Shown here: in pieces, positions 58,901-64,000 of the stretch
How the letters are laid out: every line of letters begins with the position of its first letter
Numbering within the stretch: the stretch's first letter is position 1
Assembly: GCA_030704615.1 (NCBI GenBank)
Contig: CM060734.1
Coordinates: 46,888,042 to 46,952,041 of the forward strand
Direction of reading: 5' to 3'
DNA: 64,000 bases
From: Takakia lepidozioides
Taxonomy: Eukaryota > Streptophyta > Takakiopsida > Takakiales > Takakiaceae
Made by a program: the position numbers and the translations under genes
The notes under the pieces: model-generated
Told to the model about the DNA's origin: nothing
The model's database searches: none
What the model saw: the letters and a program-made list of their open reading frames with translations, nothing else

Positions 58901-59500
58901 TGCAACGCTTCCCTTTGTCTCTGTTATCTGTTTTTGGATACTTTCCTGTTGCCACAGTGGCAGAAAAAAAATTAACTCCAAACCACCATAGATCCACCCA
59001 ACGAGCTACCTTGCAGAATTCAACATGAAAATTTAGGGACAACTCTGATGAGTGGACAAAACAGGCTGAAATGCGTTGAAGAAGAAGGTAACCTCACCAC
59101 ATTGTCCTTGACCTTGTGTCATGAAAGCGGCTAGGTTTTCTTTCACCCACGGAGGATTCAACCGACCATCGACCCAAGAGGACCCCTTTTGTGTGCTGCT
59201 TGTGTCTATAGGGGGGCGATCTCGGATTGGTCTGTGAGAACCACCACGGTGCACCTGAGCAACCATAGATTTAAACACTACCAAGCTCACCCTCCCAAGT
59301 ACCTTGTAAACACGCGGGAAAAAACCAAATCATGGTACTGACAGAAAGAGCCCAGATTTGCAAACAGACAAACTTCTTCACGTCGTACATTAAGAAAGCC
59401 ACACCTTGCGATTGCGGTTGTCCCACCATTGTGCAGGATCTTTAAAAACCTCATGCCAGCGTTGCTCCATGCTCCTTGGTGGACCTTCATGCCCGAAAAT
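55965..59500 (-). CDS. PDF-motif (OSB-type) plus PPR-DYW fusion protein
   Basis: Exons (high to low): 59500-59405 (or -59403), 59231-59098, 58945-58851, 58589-55965. The first three and the start of the fourth encode two copies of the PDF motif of organellar single-stranded DNA-binding (OSB) proteins. Motif 1: VFKDPAQWWDNRNRK, then WVDGRLNPPWVKENL. Motif 2: YFSDPSQWWDNRGKK, then RGPDFKNKNCYGSLWID and PAWVDDQL. The last exon (874 codons) continues into five PLS triplets of about 101 residues, then E/E+ and a complete DYW domain with HSEKLA, CGDCH and terminal CSCGDYW. DYW proteins edit C to U in organellar RNA. With the donor at 59403 and the ATG at 59470 the whole model is open for 973 residues. 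No OB-fold was found upstream, and no clear transit peptide, so an upstream exon may be missing. If transcripts do not join the exons, the alternative is a PPR gene beside an OSB remnant. Confidence 0.75.
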
Positions 59501-61636
59501 CTGACAGCATCAACGTTTTGACAAGTTCCTTTATGGAGGAGTGCTAGTGAGCTTTCAACAACATTCATGCAAGCCACTTTGGGCTCCATCGTGAGGCACC
59601 AGTTAAGGCCATTGGAGCCTTCGCCATAGCGCATGAAGAGAGAAAAATGAGATGCAATTCATGACTACAGGTAGCAGTCACTAGTGACGAAATACATATG
59701 TATGTGTATTAGACATACATATGAACTAGTGAGAAAATAGAAAGAAGGTAATGAACAATGAGATATGACTTGGGCTATGACCAAAGAGAGAACACAAGAG
59801 AAGTACGCTCAGCCAGTTGCTTCATAAATACTTAAGGAATGAAGTTGCTGAGCGTACTTCTCTTGTGAATGAAGGAACTTGCTGAACACCAAATTGCTGA
59901 ACATTCGGTGACCACCAGCAAGTTCATTCATAAATGATGGTCACCAATGCCCCGTAGGGGTGATAGGCATATGATAGCAAAAGCTCTGAAGGATGCCAAA
60001 ATATTGGGAAAAATATTTTCGGCCGTTGATGTTCTTAAGCTGAAGGGTGTCTGATCGCGTGTAGAGGTCATCTTCTTCATCTCTCGTCCAATAAAGGGGA
60101 AGGCAAGGCTTATCTCAAGCACCCACAAAGGCAAGCCACTGGATAGAGTAGCTGTGGGGCCCTGCCTGCCACTCTTCTCCTTCCTTTCCCCTTGCACTGG
60201 CACGCCTCTTGGTGGGTTCCAATCAGGTGTTTCCCAGCGCTGGTTATTGCGACATTGCCCCAGGTCTCTTGCTGACCCGTTCTCTCAAAAGAGGTAGGTG
60301 TGGCCGATTTCTCTCCGGTGTTATTGGATAGTCGTATCTCTCTCATAGTACGTGGCATTGTTTAGAATTAGCTGGACTCTCTCTCTCACATGCAATGTAC
60401 TAGAGCTGGGACCTCTGTCTGTCTTTCTTCTTGTTTTCTTTCCGTCAATGTGCTATGTGCACTAGCCTTTCTGCGGACACTTCGTATCCACAGGCACTCG
60501 CAGCTTCTGCGTTTTTTGTATATCCTCTCTTCGCTCAATTATTTTTCCATTTCTTGATTTTCTCGCTTAATGTACGTCCTCCCTTTGAATTGTGAAGCTC
60601 CCATTTGGCTTATCATTGAAGTACTCATCCTGGATTCTTGTGAGCATTATGAAGAGAATGAATGGAACATATAGGAATGTCCATTGGACGTAAAGGGAAC
60701 ACTCCTTAGACTTGCAGAAGTTGTCAGATCTAGTCGTTTGGCAAAATATATTACTGGGTGACTGGGTGTTCAGATCCTCGTAATTTCCTGGTTGAAGCCC
60801 GCATCCACAGATGCGAAGATCTGGATAACTGATGTATGCAATAGGCGGCAAGAAGACATTGCTGCAGTTGCTGTTTGCTCAGTGATGAAGAAGCTTGAAT
60901 GGAGTAGCATATACCCTCCACTATTCGCAAATGGAATGAAATTTACAAGGTTGTCATAATGAAGGTCCCAATGAGTTCCCAGAGTTTTTGAAGCTGGGGT
61001 TTTTAAACAAGTTTTGTAGCTATGGGGTTGAGCAATTTTTCGGGCTCATCACTGAATGGAGTTTGTATGAGGAAGAAAGAGATGGGGTGAGATCATTTCA
61101 GGAGTCAGCCCTTCTCAAAAGGTCTTTTTTTTGTGTAAGGAAGGAAGCTCAAGTAATGTGCTTGCATTGTGCAACAGTTTATGCTTTACTGCTGACCTGG
61201 AGTAGCAGAAGTCACCCATTTTAAAACAGCCACTGGATGGTTGTTGATTTAAACCATGGAAAATTTCCAACTCTAGCTCAGCAGCTGAAACATATTGCAA
61301 GGGCTTTAATCTTTGGAATGCACAAAACAAAGGTGATGGATTGCAATGAGTAGGCCGAATAAGTTTGACAAGAGCGGAGCTGAATGGTCATTTCAACACA
61401 AGCATAAGTGAAGTTTTTGGCGGGTCCACAATGGTTTTCTGCTAACTGGAAAGTGAATATGGAATTTATCCAGGGAGGGATGGCTGCCCTTCATATTGCC
61501 AGCTCGATCTACTCGGCCCTGGATAGACGATGCAGCAGTACCCCACTCTCTCATGAGGTACATCTGTGTTAGTAAATGTGATAGTTTGTGGATATGCTAG
61601 ATAAGTTGTACCACTGATATTGACAGCGACGGATTG
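59501..61636. other. Region between the PDF-PPR gene and PPL1
   Basis: The divergent genes leave about 2.1 kb. It may contain further 5' exons of the PDF-PPR gene, for example around 60110-60358 on the minus strand, but I could not identify an OB-fold. Inverted repeats cluster at 59690-59945. Open plus-strand scraps near 60850-61340 look coding-like but match nothing I know. Confidence 0.4.
59794..59866. repeat. Perfect 20-bp inverted repeat hairpin
   Basis: ACAAGAGAAGTACGCTCAGC at 59794-59813 is exactly complementary to 59847-59866, with a 33-base loop that pairs a little further. A second hairpin follows (GAACTTGCTG 59875-59884 with CAGCAAGTTC 59916-59925). Confidence 0.75.
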
Positions 61637-63710
61637 ATGCACTTCGTTGCAAATCTGGAAGGACATGGTATTGTGACCCCTGACCGTGTGGATATTTGTG
61701 AAGTGCAGACAGTCCCTGCAAGACTAAGCACCAGTAGATGTGGGAGGCTGCGAAGCAGGAGCACCCCTCGTGCAAGAGCCAGCTCAACTGAAGCACTGAA
61801 TGGTAAGACAACAGCAGTCTATGGACATGTGGTCCTTACATAATGAGAGGGGCACAGGGTTGCTAGTTTGTGTATGCTGGTCCAAGTTTGTTTAGAGGCC
61901 CTATATAACAATGTTGAGTTTGAGTTCTAATAAAATTGACAGAGTTTGAAGGATCTCACTGGTTTTGCCCCATTCAAGATGAAGTCACTTCGATTAGAGT
62001 AGTCTAAACAAATTATAGGTCATATGTGCTTGTCCCAAGCCTGAGCAAACATTTATTTTTTACGACAGGCTCCAGTGTCTGGGCTTTGCAATGCCATTTA
62101 TGGCTGGTAACTACACCTCTCTTTCATTGTTGTGAGATTCATTGTTGCTAGCCAATATGCTCGTTTGTAGGAGTCTAAGAGGAGTCCAACAAATTTTACT
62201 CGTCCCAGTTGCAGGTGATGAAGCTGAAGCCTTCACCCGACGACAAGTGGTGGGAGGAGTAGGTGCCTTGATGGCAGGCCTCTCAATTTTTGACAACTCG
62301 GCATTAGCTGCAAGTGTGTCTCGCACCATCCATTTCACCCTAATTGCTGCTGATTTTGTCATTCTTGCAGTACATAACAGTACGAATACAGGCCCCATTC
62401 ATTTCAGCCAAACCTCGTTTACCCTGCTACTGGGCCTTCTCTCTGTCTCTGTCTTTCTTCTTTGGGATTGTTATCCAGTGGGGCACATGAATACAAGACT
62501 TTAGCAAACCTACAACTTGTGGTTATATGCAAAGAGTACATCTTCTCCCTATACAACTGCTCCCCATATGTAGTTTTTCCTACGAGGTGAATGAAAGGGG
62601 GCAGGGGCCAGCATGTCACTAGTTAATTCAAGGCGATGGTGCGCTGCAGTAACACGGGCTGCCCCGTCATGCCATGCCATCCATGCCCATACGAATGATG
62701 TGGCTTTTTGCGCACTCCATGGCTGCAGAAGCTCCAAAAGGCTACTCAGCTGTTCTGGACAACGTCGATGGCTATACCTTTTACTACCCTTTTGGCTGGC
62801 AGGTGTGCTTCTCCCTCCTTTCTGCGCATTTGTCTGTGGCTCTTGTGCTCCTAAGGCCTCTCATGGTCTAATTGGCAGCTTGTATCCTTCCACTGGTATA
62901 CTGCCGGTCTAGTACCAATCGACCACCCAAATTTATCATGGCCCACTGCTGTTGGGTGTTTGTGAGAGCGCGGTTACTGGCTCTCAAACGGTCAACTCAA
63001 TAAATGAGTCAGTCAGGGTGCCCCTCATAAGAGAAGTGGGGGACTACAAAATCTCTTATACAACAAGGTTTCAAGACAGTGGGAATATAGAAAGTAGATC
63101 AATGTGTTATGATGGATGCGTGGAAACCGTACAAGTAGTGCTACCTAAAAGATCAAAACAACAACATAGATTCCTTTTTGATGGGGTGTGTAATGTTCCC
63201 CACTTCCAAATTTATTCTCGTTGTTTGTGGTATCTTATACAATATAGGTGAACCTGGTTGGGCATGAGTTATATATGAAGTTTGATATCTCACTTGCAGC
63301 ACCGGCGAGATAAAGCTAAAACCTGCAGATGTGATTTTCCTTGCTGCCAATGAGTTATGGCTGCTCCAGCCTTGGATTATTGCATAACAGTAAGGGATCA
63401 TATCCCACACAGTCCATGGCACCAAGGCTACAGCATTTTGCCATAATGACAGAACATTTGATACAGTAAATAAACACACAGAATACTTGAGTCGAAACCT
63501 GATTGATTTTGTTCTTTCTGGGAGGTCAGTATGTGTAAGGATGGGCTGGTTCTAATGGAATGGGGATACTCGTATTGAGGGATGCAGGAGGTGGCTGTAA
63601 AGGGTCAGGATGTAGCATTCAAGGATGTTATTGAGCCCCTTGAGAGTGTTAGCGTTAGCATCATCAAGACGGACAAAGACAGCCTGCAAGACTTGGGTTC
63701 AGCTGATCAG
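61637..63710 (+). CDS. PPL1: PPL1, PsbP-like thylakoid lumen protein (5' part; 3' end not resolved)
   Basis: PPL1 is a lumenal PsbP-family protein needed for efficient photosystem II repair. Exons: 61637-61802, 62215-62313, 62729-62802, 63588-63710, phases agreeing. The N-terminus is an Arg/Ser-rich chloroplast transit peptide; then comes a twin-arginine lumen signal (FTRRQVVGGVGALMAGLSIF and LAA), as expected for Tat import. The mature protein starts near APKGYSAVLDNVDGYTFYYP, then FGWQ, EVAVKGQDVAFKDVIEPLES and VSVSIIKTDK, closely following Arabidopsis PPL1 as I recall it. The next expected segment (VAKVLDDK at about 63762-63785) is present but one base out of phase with the acceptor I see. 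The remainder lies beyond the window. Confidence 0.85.
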
Positions 63711-63817
63711 GTGTGAAAGTTACATTCACCACTAACTCTTCAAGCTACAATATCTATCCCAGTGGCAAAGGTATTGGATGATAAGGTGGGTTTGGCAGTA
63801 TCTCTAATTATCAGAAG

Positions 63818-63886
63818 CTTCCCGCTCAAACTGGGCGCGGGGTCAATGGCCACAAGGCTACGGCAAACAACGTCTTATGAGTACAA
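63818..63886 (+). mobile_element. 69-bp LINE family A 3'-end insertion
   Basis: The insert is the final 69 bp of the family (CCCGCTCAAACTGGGCGCGG to GAGTACAA) in plus orientation. TCTAATTATCAGAAG flanks it at 63803-63817 and 63887-63901, a 15-bp target-site duplication. It lies beside or inside a PPL1 intron. Confidence 0.75.
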
Positions 63887-64000
63887 TCTAATTATCAGAA
63901 GTGTGGCTCCACTGGAGTTTTGTTGTAAACTGTTATGTTAAGATTTCCAGGTTTTCTGGTTCCTTCTACTTGTCAGCTTTACAATTTTGATTTTGCTCCG

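Noticed and set aside
60110-60358. Minus-strand ORF as an OB-fold exon of the PDF-PPR gene
   Set aside because: It starts with an ATG and is basic, but none of the OSB or SSB OB-fold motifs could be seen.

Overview
The window looks like nuclear DNA of a land plant. It carries intron-rich plant genes for chloroplast and mitochondrial proteins, a PLS-type PPR protein with a DYW tail, a Ty3/gypsy chromovirus primed by initiator Met-tRNA, hAT and LINE debris, and tRNA-derived SINE-like units. The near-identical PLS triplets and the many LINE pieces inside introns suggest a seed-free vascular plant such as a fern or lycophyte. That last step is inference; nothing here fixes the species.

Layout. 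0.49-9.44 kb: CDC6 replication licensing ATPase on the minus strand, 15 exons, with LINE pieces in two introns. 10.1-15.8 kb: an MBD10/11-like methyl-CpG-binding gene on the minus strand with a frame-broken acidic tail; one intron holds about 2.7 kb of LINE sequence. 16.6-23.5 kb: a sphingoid-base/diacylglycerol kinase family gene (LCBK2-like) on the plus strand, 12 exons, divergent from the MBD gene. 24.3-25.6 kb: an intronless stomatin-like protein. 28.1-28.7 kb: a small chloroplast membrane protein on the minus strand. 29.7-33.6 kb: a beta carbonic anhydrase on the minus strand, 8 exons, two LINE pieces in introns. 33.6-40.8 kb: gene-poor and AT-rich. 40.79-46.95 kb: a young chromovirus with two 722-bp LTRs, a GTATG target duplication, PBS and PPT. 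47.5-50.3 kb: a decayed hAT transposase. 50.3-55.9 kb: AT-rich, with a MITE-like element, an approximately 90-bp minisatellite, a foldback and a SINE-like unit. 55.97-59.5 kb: a gene on the minus strand joining two OSB-type PDF motifs to a PPR-DYW protein. 61.6-64.0 kb: the 5' part of a PsbP-like PPL1 gene, cut by the window end.

Two observations stand out. The first is the gene model in which single-stranded-DNA-binding PDF motifs, split over upstream exons as in OSB proteins, run in phase into a PPR-DYW protein. The second is a LINE family that leaves insertions of only 27 to 69 bp of its 3' end, each flanked by 12 to 25 bp direct repeats, alongside longer copies. Exon limits were placed by hand from protein similarity recalled from memory, GT/AG sites and phase, without alignments or transcripts.
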